This document shows, one piece after another, positions 26,560 to 35,681 of a stretch of DNA of 64,000 nucleotides. Both the position numbers and the translations under genes were made by a program. Within the stretch, counting starts at the first letter, position 1, and every line of letters begins with the position of its first letter. The notes beneath the pieces are model-generated. The model was not told the origin of the DNA, did not search any database, and worked only from the letters and a program-made list of their open reading frames with translations. The stretch comes from JBMYZL01 sp049610385. GTDB taxonomy: Bacteria; Bacteroidota; Bacteroidia; Flavobacteriales_D; Sanyastnellaceae. The stretch spans positions 105,648-169,647 of the forward strand of contig JBMYZL010000002.1 in NCBI GenBank assembly GCA_049610385.1, read 5' to 3'.

Positions 26560-27040
26560 TTTCAGGATTGGATATGGTTATGATGTCCACGCCTTAGCTG
26601 CCGGAGAAGAACTCTGGTTGGGGGGCATTCTGGTTCCACATGAAAAAGGGGCGATTGGACACAGTGATGCCGATGTGGTGTTACATGTCATTTGTGATGC
26701 TCTCCTCGGTGCGTTGGGCAAGCGTGATATCGGATATCATTTCCCGGATACAGAAGCGGCTTACAAAGGCATTGATAGCAAGAAGCTCCTGGCATCGACT
26801 TATGACTTGATTACGGATGCGGGCTGGCAGTTGGGGAATTTGGATGTAACCCTGTGCTTGCAGCGTCCGAAAGTAGCGCCTTTTATCGATGACATGCGGA
26901 TGGCCATCGCAGGCGTGATGGGGGTTGATTTGGACCAAATCTCAGTCAAGGCCACAACAACAGAAAAGTTGGGGTTCGTAGGGGTCGAAGACGGCGTGAG
27001 TGCGCATTGTGTGGTTTTGGTGTCCCGATCAGCGCGTTGA
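26552..27040 (+). CDS. ispF: 2-C-methyl-D-erythritol 2,4-cyclodiphosphate synthase
   Basis: This 162-residue enzyme of the MEP pathway converts CDP-ME 2-phosphate to the cyclodiphosphate with release of CMP. Zinc ligands are seen as Asp11 and His13 in GYGYDVHAL and His45 after the HSDADVVLH block. Further family segments are DIGYHFPDTEAAYKGIDS, NLDVTLCLQRPK and KATTTEKLGFVG. The length is normal. Its ATG overlaps the porV stop by 8 bp, so it is probably translated from the porV transcript. No other isoprenoid gene is in the window. Confidence 0.97.
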   Translation: MTDFRIGYGYDVHALAAGEELWLGGILVPHEKGAIGHSDADVVLHVICDALLGALGKRDIGYHFPDTEAAYKGIDSKKLLASTYDLITDAGWQLGNLDVTLCLQRPKVAPFIDDMRMAIAGVMGVDLDQISVKATTTEKLGFVGVEDGVSAHCVVLVSRSAR

Positions 27041-27135
27041 ATTGGGCTGATGATTTTTCGTGTACGATGTACACTCCAGTCGAGTCAGGTGCCTGAAATG
27101 CAACTTTTCGCGGCGGAAGCCGTGAAATCGCTGAC

Positions 27136-27143
27136 TATATTTG
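27136..27143 (+). promoter_or_regulatory. -7 box for pdhA
   Basis: TATATTTG, a perfect TAnnTTTG, ends 21 nt before the pdhA ATG. The 124-bp gap after ispF also contains a short palindrome TGTACGATGTACA at 27060-27072 of unknown meaning. Confidence 0.5.
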
Positions 27144-27164
27144 CCAGATAGAATTGACAAAACC

Positions 27165-28220
27165 ATGGCCACGATGACCACTGCCAAGCGCCCGAAAGCG
27201 CCTGTAAAGAAAACGGCTAAGCGCCCATCGAAAGTCCCGCACAGCCAAGAGACTTATACCCGTTGGTTCCGAGACATGTACCTCATGCGCAAGTTTGAGG
27301 AGCGTTGCGGACAATTGTATATCCAGCAAAAATTTGGTGGATTTTGCCACTTGTACATTGGACAAGAAGCGGTCCTTGCAGGAATGGTTGAGGCCATTCG
27401 CCCGACGGATCGAGTCATCACGGCTTACCGTGACCATGCACATCCCATCGCCATGGGAACTGATCCGAAATATGTCATGGCTGAGTTGTATGGTCGAAAG
27501 ACGGGAACGAGCAAAGGAAAAGGGGGTTCGATGCACATGTTTGATAAGGAACGCAACCTTTTCGGTGGACATGGTATTGTTGGGGGACAGATTGGATTGG
27601 GAGCTGGGATTGCATTCGCAGACAAGTACCGCAAAGAAGATCACGTGACCTTGTGCTTCATGGGAGATGGTGCGGCGCGGCAAGGCATGCTCTATGAAAC
27701 ATTCAACATGGCAATGACTTGGAAGTTGCCCGTGATATTCATCATCGAGAACAACAAATATGCCATGGGCACTTCGGTTGAGCGGACTTCCAATGTCACT
27801 GATCTCAAGACTTTGGGTGCCAGCTTCCAGATGCCTTCAGAGTCGGTGGATGGCATGAGTCCTGAAGATGTTTATGAAGCGATTGCCAAGGCTGCTGAAC
27901 GCGGTCGCTCGGGAGAAGGCCCCACCTTGCTGGACATCCAGACTTACAGGTACAAAGGCCATTCGATGTCTGATCCACAGAAATACCGGACCAAGGAGGA
28001 GGTGAGCAATTATCAGGACCGCGATCCGATTTTGCATGTTCGCAATGTGTTGCTGGAACAAGGTTGGGCGACCGAAGAAGAACTGAAGGCTGTTGAAAAG
28101 GAGGTGAAGGCGCAGGTAGAGGATTGCATCCAATTTGCCGAGAACAGTCCGTATCCAGAAGCACATGAACTGTACGAAGACGTTTACGTGACTGAAAATT
28201 ACCCATTTGTTCGGGACTGA
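27165..28220 (+). CDS. pdhA: Pyruvate dehydrogenase E1 component, alpha subunit
   Basis: The 351-residue protein carries the thiamine-diphosphate-binding motif of E1-alpha: MGDGAARQGMLYETFNMAMT followed by IENNKYAMGTS. Other family blocks are GFCHLYIGQEAV, RDHAHPIAMG, GGSMHMFD and the phosphorylation-loop-like RYKGHSMSDPQKYR. Compared with the family it has an N-terminal extension of about 25 residues rich in Lys, Ala, Pro and Thr before the first conserved segment ETYTRWFRDMYLMRKFEERC. The gene for E2 follows after 34 bp. The E1-beta subunit is not in the window, as is usual in Bacteroidota where it is encoded elsewhere. A TTG at 27141 could extend the frame but overlaps the promoter box. 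Confidence 0.95.
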   Translation: MATMTTAKRPKAPVKKTAKRPSKVPHSQETYTRWFRDMYLMRKFEERCGQLYIQQKFGGFCHLYIGQEAVLAGMVEAIRPTDRVITAYRDHAHPIAMGTDPKYVMAELYGRKTGTSKGKGGSMHMFDKERNLFGGHGIVGGQIGLGAGIAFADKYRKEDHVTLCFMGDGAARQGMLYETFNMAMTWKLPVIFIIENNKYAMGTSVERTSNVTDLKTLGASFQMPSESVDGMSPEDVYEAIAKAAERGRSGEGPTLLDIQTYRYKGHSMSDPQKYRTKEEVSNYQDRDPILHVRNVLLEQGWATEEELKAVEKEVKAQVEDCIQFAENSPYPEAHELYEDVYVTENYPFVRD

Positions 28221-28254
28221 TCGAACACAACTTTTTTCTTCAAAGAACTGAAAC

Positions 28255-29526
28255 ATGGCAGAGATTGTTCGCATGCCCAAGTTGAGTGACACCATGACCG
28301 AAGGGGTTGTGGCAAGCTGGCTCAAAAACGTTGGTGATTCCGTCGAAAGTGGAGAAATCCTTGCGGAAATTGAAACCGACAAGGCCACCATGGAATTCGA
28401 GTCGTTTTTCGACGGAGTGTTGTTGCACATCGGCGTTGAGCAAGGACAAACCGCCCCAGTGGATAGCCTCTTGTGCATCTTGGGAGCAGAAGGGGAGGAT
28501 GTGGCCGACTTGATTTCCGGAGTGGGTGCGATTGAAGTGCAGGTGGGTGAAGAAGTCCCAACACCTGCCCCAACACCCGCTGCTCCGGCCATGGCGCCAG
28601 CGCCCGTTCCTGTGGCGGTTGCGGCTGCTCCTGAGCCTCAAGTCGTGGCGGCCCCTGTCCCGGTTGCTCCAACGAACGGACGGGTCAAAGCTTCACCGCT
28701 TGCCAAAAAGTTGGCTGAAGAAAAAGGATTGAATTTGGCGACCATTCCTGGTTCAGGTGAAGGTGGAAGAATTGTGAAGCGGGATGTGGAACACCATATC
28801 CCATCGGGGGTTCATGGAGTTCCCACGCCTTCTCCAGCTGGAATTGAACAATTCCGGGAGGAGCCGGTAACCCAAATGCGGAAAACCATTGCTCGTCGAT
28901 TGGCAGAAAGCAAATTCACCGCACCTCACTTCTATCTGACCGTTGCCATTGACATGGGTGCGGCTGTGGTCGCAAGAAAGGCCATCAATGCAGCAGGAGA
29001 TGTGAAGGTAAGTTTCAATGACATGGTGGTGAAGGCATCATCATTGGCACTGAAAAAGCATCCTGCAGTCAACAGCAGTTGGTTGGAGGATCGAATCCGA
29101 TACAATGAGCATGTGCACATCGGAGTGGCTGTGGCCGTTGAAGATGGATTGCTGGTCCCTGTGGTTCGACATGCGAACGAAAAGTCATTATCGACCATTG
29201 GAAATGAGGTCCGAGCCTACGCACAGAAGGCCCGTGATAAAAAGCTTCAGCCCGCTGACTGGGAAGGCAACACCTTCACCATTTCAAATTTGGGCATGTT
29301 CGGCATTGAAGAATTTACCGCCATCATCAACCCACCGGATGCTTGCATCTTGGCTGTTGGAGGCATTCAGGAGCAGCCCGTTGTCAAGGATGGTGCTGTG
29401 GTTCCAGGCCATGTGATGAAAGTCACATTGAGTTGTGATCACCGGGTTGTGGATGGTGCCACGGGTGCCGAATTCCTCAATGACTTGAAGGCATTCTTGG
29501 AGGAGCCTGTGAAGATGTTGGCTTGA
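28255..29526 (+). CDS. pdhC: Dihydrolipoamide acetyltransferase, pyruvate dehydrogenase E2
   Basis: The 423-residue protein has one N-terminal lipoyl domain (about 1-78) with Lys43 in ETDKATMEF, a Pro/Ala-rich linker (about 100-140), a peripheral subunit-binding domain (KASPLAKKLAEEKGLNL to GEGGRIVKRDVEHH) and the catalytic acetyltransferase domain from about 200. The active-site His396 lies in CDHRVVDGATGAEFL. Together with PdhA it converts pyruvate to acetyl-CoA; E3 is not in the window. A weak hairpin around 29534-29552 follows the stop, before recG. Confidence 0.95.
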   Translation: MAEIVRMPKLSDTMTEGVVASWLKNVGDSVESGEILAEIETDKATMEFESFFDGVLLHIGVEQGQTAPVDSLLCILGAEGEDVADLISGVGAIEVQVGEEVPTPAPTPAAPAMAPAPVPVAVAAAPEPQVVAAPVPVAPTNGRVKASPLAKKLAEEKGLNLATIPGSGEGGRIVKRDVEHHIPSGVHGVPTPSPAGIEQFREEPVTQMRKTIARRLAESKFTAPHFYLTVAIDMGAAVVARKAINAAGDVKVSFNDMVVKASSLALKKHPAVNSSWLEDRIRYNEHVHIGVAVAVEDGLLVPVVRHANEKSLSTIGNEVRAYAQKARDKKLQPADWEGNTFTISNLGMFGIEEFTAIINPPDACILAVGGIQEQPVVKDGAVVPGHVMKVTLSCDHRVVDGATGAEFLNDLKAFLEEPVKMLA

Positions 29527-29587
29527 TCGCAAAGCCCCCGACTGTGGGGTTGGAAATTCCCGGCGCGCACGCGACCTTGGTCCGGCG

Positions 29588-31690
29588 ATGATTGAGCTGG
29601 GTTCTTCGTGTACATTTCTCAAAGGTGTTGGCCCCAAACGGGCTGAATTGTTGCGTGCTGAATTGGGCATTGATACCGTGGAAGATTTGCTCAGTCATCT
29701 TCCTTTTCGATATGAGGACCGTTCTCAGTTTGCAACCGTTCAGGACATTGAATCAGATGATGTGGCCATTCAAATCAAAGGGCACATCACCCAATTGGAC
29801 CAAGTCCCGGGTCGCAGAGGAGCCAGACTGACAGGCAAATTTCAGGACGAACGGGGCCAATCCTTGGAGTTGGTGTGGTTCAAAGGTGTGAAATGGATGG
29901 CGAGCCAGATTCCAGTTCAACGTCAAATTGTCGTGTTTGGCAAACCCCAACGCTATGGCAAGAAATGGTCGATTGCTCACCCGGAAGTGGAGTTGCTGGA
30001 CAGTTATGAGCGACGGGGAGGCTCGGGATTGGTTCCGGTATATCGTTCCACAGAAAAACTATCCAACCGTGGATTGGCATCCGCTGGTTTGGGGCGTTTG
30101 ATGCGGACGGCACTGGTGGATCCTGCCCTTGAAATCTTTGAAATTTTACCGGCCTCTCTTTTGGCTGAGCTCAAGATGCAGGGTCGAGACGATGCGTTTC
30201 GACAAGTTCATGCTCCACGGGATGTTCGATCGGCAGAAGCTGCACGAAAACGGCTGAAATTCGAAGAGTTGTTGTTTTTGCAACTGTTGTTGCTCAAACA
30301 AAAACGGAAAAACACCACAGCTCTCGAAGGGGTTCAGTTTGCAGAGGTGGGCACTTTGTTCAATCGGTTTTACAACGAGTGTTTGCCATGGGATTTGACG
30401 AGCGCTCAAAAACGCGTCATGCGAGAAATCCGTGCCGATGTCAACACGGGTCGGCACATGAACCGATTGCTCCAGGGGGATGTGGGATCGGGAAAGACGG
30501 TCGTGGCTTTGCTGACAGCGCTCTTGGCGATAGACAACGGTTACCAAGCTTGTGTAATGGCCCCTACGGAGATTTTGGCCCGTCAGCATTTTGCTTCCTT
30601 CAAAGAGGTTCTGGGCGACCTGCCGGTTCGGGTCGAACTGCTCACGGGCTCCGTTAAAGCCTCGGTGCGCAAACCGATGTTGGCGGATTTGCACGCCGGT
30701 GAGGTTCACATTTTGGTGGGTACTCATGCCGTCATCGAGCCCCCGGTGGTGTTTCAAAATTTGGGCATCGCTGTCATAGATGAACAACATCGTTTTGGCG
30801 TGAAGCAGCGAGCCAAAATTTGGGCCAAAGCCTCGATTCCTCCTCACATTCTGGTCATGACGGCCACACCGATACCGAGAACTTTGGCCATGACGGCATA
30901 CGGCGATCTCGATGTCAGCATCATCGACGAATTGCCTCCTGGGCGGAAGCCGATTCGAACTGTGCATCGCACAGATGCATCACGTCTCGCGGTCTTTCAG
31001 TTCATCGAAGAGGAAATCACCCGGGGTCGACAGATTTATGTGGTTTATCCATTGATTGAGGAAAGTGCAACAATGGATCACAAGGACCTGATGGATGGTT
31101 ATGAGAGCTTGAGTCGTCGTTTTCCGCTGCCCCATTTCCGGATCAGCATTGTACACGGTCGAATGAAGCCTGAGGACAAGGACATTGAAATGCAGCGGTT
31201 TTCCAAAGGGACCACGCAAATTTTGGTGGCGACGACAGTGATTGAAGTGGGGGTGAATGTACCAAATGCAAGTGTGATGGTCATCGAGAGTGCCGAAAGG
31301 TTTGGCCTGGCCCAACTGCATCAATTGCGTGGACGGGTGGGGCGCGGTGCAGAGCAGAGTTACTGCATTTTGATGACCAAAGACGAATTGTCGCGGGATG
31401 CCCGATTGCGCATGGACACAATGGTCCGGACCAATGATGGGTTTGAAATTGCTGAGGTGGACATGGAGTTGCGCGGCCCGGGTGATGTCCTGGGCACCCA
31501 GCAATCTGGAGTTCCAGACTTGCGGATGGCAGATTTGCTCAAAGATCGCGAAATCTTGTCCGCCGCTCGTTACATCGCTAACCGAATTCTGGAGGATGAT
31601 CCAGAGTTAGAAAACCCAAAACACGCTATCCTCAATGCGACGTTGAAACGTGCAGTGGCTGGACGACCAGACTGGTCACGAATTTCCTGA
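29588..31690 (+). CDS. recG: ATP-dependent DNA helicase RecG
   Basis: The 700-residue superfamily 2 helicase remodels stalled replication forks and branched recombination intermediates. The N-terminal wedge/OB domain begins FLKGVGPKRAELL and spans roughly residues 1-200. The helicase motor follows: motif I GDVGSGKT (Lys303), motif Ib region APTEILARQH, motif II DEQH (about 398-401), motif III TATPIPRTLAM, and motifs V-VI ATTVIEVGVNVPNA and QLRGRVGRGAEQSYC. All are intact. ATG 29588 gives the usual N-terminus. The downstream membrane-anchored gene begins 11 bp after the stop. Confidence 0.97.
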   Translation: MIELGSSCTFLKGVGPKRAELLRAELGIDTVEDLLSHLPFRYEDRSQFATVQDIESDDVAIQIKGHITQLDQVPGRRGARLTGKFQDERGQSLELVWFKGVKWMASQIPVQRQIVVFGKPQRYGKKWSIAHPEVELLDSYERRGGSGLVPVYRSTEKLSNRGLASAGLGRLMRTALVDPALEIFEILPASLLAELKMQGRDDAFRQVHAPRDVRSAEAARKRLKFEELLFLQLLLLKQKRKNTTALEGVQFAEVGTLFNRFYNECLPWDLTSAQKRVMREIRADVNTGRHMNRLLQGDVGSGKTVVALLTALLAIDNGYQACVMAPTEILARQHFASFKEVLGDLPVRVELLTGSVKASVRKPMLADLHAGEVHILVGTHAVIEPPVVFQNLGIAVIDEQHRFGVKQRAKIWAKASIPPHILVMTATPIPRTLAMTAYGDLDVSIIDELPPGRKPIRTVHRTDASRLAVFQFIEEEITRGRQIYVVYPLIEESATMDHKDLMDGYESLSRRFPLPHFRISIVHGRMKPEDKDIEMQRFSKGTTQILVATTVIEVGVNVPNASVMVIESAERFGLAQLHQLRGRVGRGAEQSYCILMTKDELSRDARLRMDTMVRTNDGFEIAEVDMELRGPGDVLGTQQSGVPDLRMADLLKDREILSAARYIANRILEDDPELENPKHAILNATLKRAVAGRPDWSRIS

Positions 31691-31701
31691 AATTGGCCCC
31701 C

Positions 31702-33234
31702 ATGAACAATGTAAGCCAAACCCTCTGGTGGATTTTGGGTTCTTTCGCAGTTGCGGTTTTGGCCATTGTGAATTGGCTTCGGATGCACCCTGGGTCTGTA
31801 GAAGAGGGGCATGTCGCCGTGGCACCCACTTCTGGCGTGCCGATGTCTTTTGACGTATGGGAAATGTGGGACTGGAATTGGGTTTCGCCAGGTTTGGGGT
31901 GTATGGATTTCGCGGCTTTGGAGGAATTTCCAGGAGATTGCGGGGGGGTGGCTTCAGGTCAAATCCATCGGTTTCAACAATCCCACACAGGATTGACGGT
32001 TTGGTTTGCAGAAGGCTTGCTTCCGCATGAAGTCCATCGGGAAGCGGGATGGGAGATGCATCCTTGGATGCAGGGCCATTGGATTGCGCAGCCTGAAGCA
32101 TGGGCTGCCTGGGTCAGTGAGCCGGACCGCCTGCTGACGGGTTCTGCACACCTGATGACGCCTTTCTGGCACCCCAGAGGAGGAGGTTGGACACGGCTCA
32201 CTTCAGATTCTTTAGGCGTGCTGAGTGATTGGCAAGCCTGTGGCGAAACAGAACATCTCCAGACCCGTTGGTGGGTTGAAGGTTCCGATGAAGATCGCAT
32301 GAATATTGACCGAAAGAGATGGGGAGATCGCAGCTTTGGTGGTGCATCACCTGCCCCGCCTGCTCAGGCCCGAGCGTCCGGCATGCAAAACACTGCACCA
32401 CCGGATGCGCCCGCAGTTCTTTCGGAAGTCCCCGAAAATCCTTGGGTGGAACTGGGCCAAGCCCGAAACCACCGATCGGGTAAAACCATGCGAATCACAT
32501 GGAATGCATCGGAAAATAAAGTGGTCAGCCGACAGGGGGATGAGACCATTTGGTCATTGCTGTTGCAGGCTGGTGAAGTCCCTTTGGGGAAGGTGCATGA
32601 AGTGGATTTGTATCGGAATCGAAAATTTCAGGTGGTGGTGGGCACGAACCAAGCGGTTCATTGCATTGATGTTTTGGGACGTGAAGTCCGGGGTTATCCC
32701 CTGCGTCCCAATCATCCTATTTCTGCCCTCGCTGTAGTTGACTATGATGGACAAAGGGCATATCGACTCCTCATCGGCACATCGGATGGTCGTTTGCTCA
32801 ACTTTCGGGAAGAGGGTGAGCAGACCCCAGGTTGGCGACACAAGAGTCAAACTTCTGCCATTGCTCACATCGCCCATGTGCGGGTGGGTGTCAAGGATTA
32901 CCTGTATACCGGGACAGTCGATGGCTCGGTTCGCTTGCTCAAACGATCTGGAGAAGATCGCTACACCACCTCCGTCAAAGTCCCCAGCACGTCTCCACCG
33001 GCCTTTCGGGTGGGATCCAGCATCGAAAACACCACGGTGTTGTTTGTTGACGGAGCGGGTTGGGTTCGTGAGCAGCGATTGGGGAATGCCGAGGATGTAG
33101 GGCTCAGCCGGATGGTCAAGGGTGTGGCGGTTGCCGTTAGTGACATCAACCGCGATGGCATCCCGGAAGTCATCGTGGAACAGGCCGATGGCGGGCATTC
33201 CGTTTGGAATGCGCGCAATGAACAATTGGAATGA
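31702..33234 (+). CDS. Hypothetical membrane-anchored protein with propeller-like C-terminus
   Basis: The 510-residue product is not recognised. One N-terminal hydrophobic helix (about residues 6-24, LWWILGSFAVAVLAIVNWL) would anchor it, leaving a large periplasmic or extracytoplasmic part. The region from about 240 to the end contains repeated strand blocks of the kind seen in beta-propellers: VVVGTNQAVHCIDVLGREV, LLIGTSDGRLLNF, LYTGTVDGSVRLL and AVAVSDINRDGIPEVIVEQ, the last like an FG-GAP/VCBS motif. The middle (about 190-240) is Pro/Ala-rich. ATG 31702 is preferred over a TTG three codons earlier. It follows recG by 11 bp and is probably co-transcribed with it. Confidence 0.75.
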   Translation: MNNVSQTLWWILGSFAVAVLAIVNWLRMHPGSVEEGHVAVAPTSGVPMSFDVWEMWDWNWVSPGLGCMDFAALEEFPGDCGGVASGQIHRFQQSHTGLTVWFAEGLLPHEVHREAGWEMHPWMQGHWIAQPEAWAAWVSEPDRLLTGSAHLMTPFWHPRGGGWTRLTSDSLGVLSDWQACGETEHLQTRWWVEGSDEDRMNIDRKRWGDRSFGGASPAPPAQARASGMQNTAPPDAPAVLSEVPENPWVELGQARNHRSGKTMRITWNASENKVVSRQGDETIWSLLLQAGEVPLGKVHEVDLYRNRKFQVVVGTNQAVHCIDVLGREVRGYPLRPNHPISALAVVDYDGQRAYRLLIGTSDGRLLNFREEGEQTPGWRHKSQTSAIAHIAHVRVGVKDYLYTGTVDGSVRLLKRSGEDRYTTSVKVPSTSPPAFRVGSSIENTTVLFVDGAGWVREQRLGNAEDVGLSRMVKGVAVAVSDINRDGIPEVIVEQADGGHSVWNARNEQLE

Positions 33235-33259
33235 GTGATGAATCTACCGCCGTATCCAC

Positions 33260-34405
33260 TCAGTGATCGGACAGGACGGCCCGGCTGATGACAATTCTTT
33301 GCACTTCACTTGTGCCTTCGTAAATCTGGGTGATTTTGGCATCGCGCATCAGCCGTTCGACATGGTACTCTTTGACATATCCGTAACCACCATGGATTTG
33401 AACAGCCTCCACGGTTTGGGTCATGGCCACTTCTGACGCATAAAGTTTGGCCATGCTGGAAGCCAAATCATAATCCTCACCAGCATCTTTCATCGCTGCG
33501 GCTTTGAAGGTCAAAAGTCTCGCCGCTTCAATTTGCGTGGCCATGTCAGCCAATTTGAACGCAATGGCTTGGTGCTTGTGAATTTCCTTGCCGAAGGCTT
33601 TCCGCTCCTTGGAATAGGCCAATGCCAATTCAAGCGCGCCTGAAGCGATGCCCAAGGCTTGTGCAGCAATGCCGATGCGTCCACCGCTGAGCGTTTTCAT
33701 GGCGAACTTGAAGCCGAAACCATCATCACCAATTCGGTTTTCTTTCGGCACGCGAACGTCTTGGAACATCAACGTGTGGGTGTCTGAACCCCGAATGCCC
33801 ATTTTGTCCTCTTTCGCACCCACGATAAATCCCGGCATGTCTTTTTCCACGATGAGTGCATTGATGCCCCGGTGTCCTTTTTCGGAATCGGTTTGGGCGA
33901 TGACCAGGTAAATCCCGGCCGTGTCCCCGTTGGTGATCCAATTTTTGGTGCCATTTAACAGGTAATGATCCCCTTGGTCAATGGCCGTTGTGCGCTGAGA
34001 AGTGGCATCAGATCCAGCCTCGGGCTCGGACAAGCAAAAGGCGCCTAGGGTTTGGCCTTGAGCGAGAGGAACCAAATATTTTTGCTTCTGCTCTTCCGTC
34101 CCAAAAGCCTGCAAGCCAAAGCACACCAGAGAATTGTTCACCGACACCGCCACACTGGTCGAGGCATCCACTTTGGAGAACTCCTCCATGGCCAAAACAT
34201 AACTGACCGTGTCCATGCCACTCCCCCCATATTTCGGATCCACCATCATCCCCATGAATCCCAATTCGCCGAGCTGCCGAAGCTCATCGACAGCGACGCG
34301 TTGGTCACGGTCGCGCTCGATGACAGTGGGTTTCAATACATTTTGAGCAAAATCTCGCGCAGCATCACGCACTGCTTTTTGTTCTTCCGTCAATTTGAGG
34401 TCCAT
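33260..34405 (-). CDS. Acyl-CoA dehydrogenase
   Basis: The 381-residue FAD enzyme introduces a double bond into acyl-CoA in beta-oxidation or amino-acid catabolism. Family signatures are LSEPEAGSDATSQRTTA (FAD-binding), the WITNGDTAGIYLV strand, and the C-terminal QIHGGYGYVKEYHVERLMRDAK and IYEGTSEVQRIVISR, where the Glu of YEGT is the usual catalytic base. The length is that of short/medium-chain enzymes; chain-length preference cannot be read. It is convergent with the propeller gene (25 bp apart) and divergent from anmK. Confidence 0.94.
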   Translation of the reverse strand: MDLKLTEEQKAVRDAARDFAQNVLKPTVIERDRDQRVAVDELRQLGELGFMGMMVDPKYGGSGMDTVSYVLAMEEFSKVDASTSVAVSVNNSLVCFGLQAFGTEEQKQKYLVPLAQGQTLGAFCLSEPEAGSDATSQRTTAIDQGDHYLLNGTKNWITNGDTAGIYLVIAQTDSEKGHRGINALIVEKDMPGFIVGAKEDKMGIRGSDTHTLMFQDVRVPKENRIGDDGFGFKFAMKTLSGGRIGIAAQALGIASGALELALAYSKERKAFGKEIHKHQAIAFKLADMATQIEAARLLTFKAAAMKDAGEDYDLASSMAKLYASEVAMTQTVEAVQIHGGYGYVKEYHVERLMRDAKITQIYEGTSEVQRIVISRAVLSDH

Positions 34406-34485
34406 TGCCTTGGGTTTCGGATGAGTTGAAAATGCGGGCGGAACGACCGATGTTTGTTTCTGAAGCTCCAGCCACCGCTCAGCCG

Positions 34486-34493
34486 CAAAGATA
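34486..34493 (-). promoter_or_regulatory. -7 box for the acyl-CoA dehydrogenase gene
   Basis: The minus strand reads TATCTTTG, a perfect TAnnTTTG, about 80 nt before the dehydrogenase start. It abuts the anmK ATG (34496) on the other strand. Confidence 0.45.
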
Positions 34494-34495
34494 CA

Positions 34496-35617
34496 ATGAC
34501 TGCCTCCCCCGAATCGAACGATTGCGCAAATGATTTGTCAAGGCCTTGGTGCGTTGTTGGGTTGATGAGTGGAACCTCCCTGGATGGTGTGGACGTGGCG
34601 ATTTGTCATTTTGCGGATGTCTTGTCGGATGCGGTGAAATGGGAATTGGTCCATTTTCAAACGATTGAATACCCCGCAGCCCTGAAGCAATCCTTGGCCG
34701 CATTGACCCATGATTCGGCGACGGCCGTGTTTTGGCATGAAGTGGCTCAGCGATATGCGCATTTCAATGCTCAGGGGGTTTCGGCTGTTTTGGCTGAAGT
34801 TGGACTGCGAACTGCCGAGGTGGATTTGGTCAGTTCCTCAGGCCAAACCCTCCACCATCGCCCTGATCAAGGATGGACTGCGCAATTGGACAGTCCTGCG
34901 CATTTGCACGGTGCATTGGATGCCGTACCGGTGGTGGCGGACTTGCGGGCATTGGATGTGGCACTTGGTGGCCAGGGAGCTCCCCTTGTTCCGCTGGCAG
35001 ATCGGGATTTATTCCCCGCTTTCGAGGCCTGTCTCAATTTGGGTGGATTCTCGAACATCAGTTCTGAAGAGGGTGCAAAAGACATTGGCCCATGCAATTT
35101 GTTGCTGAACCATTTGGCCGCCAAACATTGGGACCTTCCCTTTGATTCGAATGGACATTGGGCGGCTCAGGGCACTCCTCATCATGGGGCTGTGGAGGTT
35201 CTGTTTGAAAGAGGCATGCATGGTTCCCCACTTCCAAAGAGTTTGAGCAGAGAATGGCTGGAATCTGTTTTTCTGCCTGTGCTGGATGTACCTGTTTTTG
35301 CAGGTTTGAAACCGGAGGACCAAATGGCCACCGCTGTCTTTTTCGTCGCTCGCACTTTGGCCGAGGCTTGCGCTGATCGAGAGACCTTGGTGACAGGCGG
35401 AGGAGCCCACAATTCGACGCTTTGGAATTTTGCAACTGGATTGGGGTCGAGGTGGCACCTGCCAACCGATGCCCGGTTGGTCGACGGGAAGGAAGCTGTG
35501 GCCTGGGCCTACTTGGGGTTGTTAAGGGCTTTGGGACACCCCAATGTTTTGACTTCTGTGACCGGAGCTGCAGCAGCCCTTCCTGGGGGTTCCCTGTGGG
35601 GAGTCTTTCCCAAGTGA
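34496..35617 (+). CDS. anmK: Anhydro-N-acetylmuramic acid kinase
   Basis: The 373-residue kinase cleaves and phosphorylates 1,6-anhydro-MurNAc to MurNAc-6-phosphate in cell-wall recycling. It shows the AnmK opening GLMSGTSLDGVDVAICHF (phosphate loop), VSSSGQTLHHRP, PVVADLRALDVALGGQGAPLVPLADRDLF and the C-terminal TGGGAHNSTLW, with DGKEAVAWAYLG near the end. ATG 34496 (MTASPES) is preferred over an upstream TTG (34454). No MurQ or AmpG-like gene is adjacent. It is followed 64 bp later by an amino-acid dehydrogenase gene with its own -7 box. Confidence 0.95.
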   Translation: MTASPESNDCANDLSRPWCVVGLMSGTSLDGVDVAICHFADVLSDAVKWELVHFQTIEYPAALKQSLAALTHDSATAVFWHEVAQRYAHFNAQGVSAVLAEVGLRTAEVDLVSSSGQTLHHRPDQGWTAQLDSPAHLHGALDAVPVVADLRALDVALGGQGAPLVPLADRDLFPAFEACLNLGGFSNISSEEGAKDIGPCNLLLNHLAAKHWDLPFDSNGHWAAQGTPHHGAVEVLFERGMHGSPLPKSLSREWLESVFLPVLDVPVFAGLKPEDQMATAVFFVARTLAEACADRETLVTGGGAHNSTLWNFATGLGSRWHLPTDARLVDGKEAVAWAYLGLLRALGHPNVLTSVTGAAAALPGGSLWGVFPK

Positions 35618-35641
35618 AGCCAAATTCGGTGGCGGAGAATG

Positions 35642-35649
35642 TATCTTCG
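35642..35649 (+). promoter_or_regulatory. -7 box for the amino-acid dehydrogenase gene
   Basis: TATCTTCG ends 32 nt before ATG 35682. It matches the variant -7 box used before efp and the tRNA-Val gene. No convincing -33 element is seen. Confidence 0.4.
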
Positions 35650-35681
35650 CGCTCGCCGATCGCAACAATGAATTGACGACC

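Noticed and set aside
29534..29552. CCCC/GGGG hairpin after pdhC as terminator
   Set aside because: The stem is short and no T run follows, so termination is not supported.
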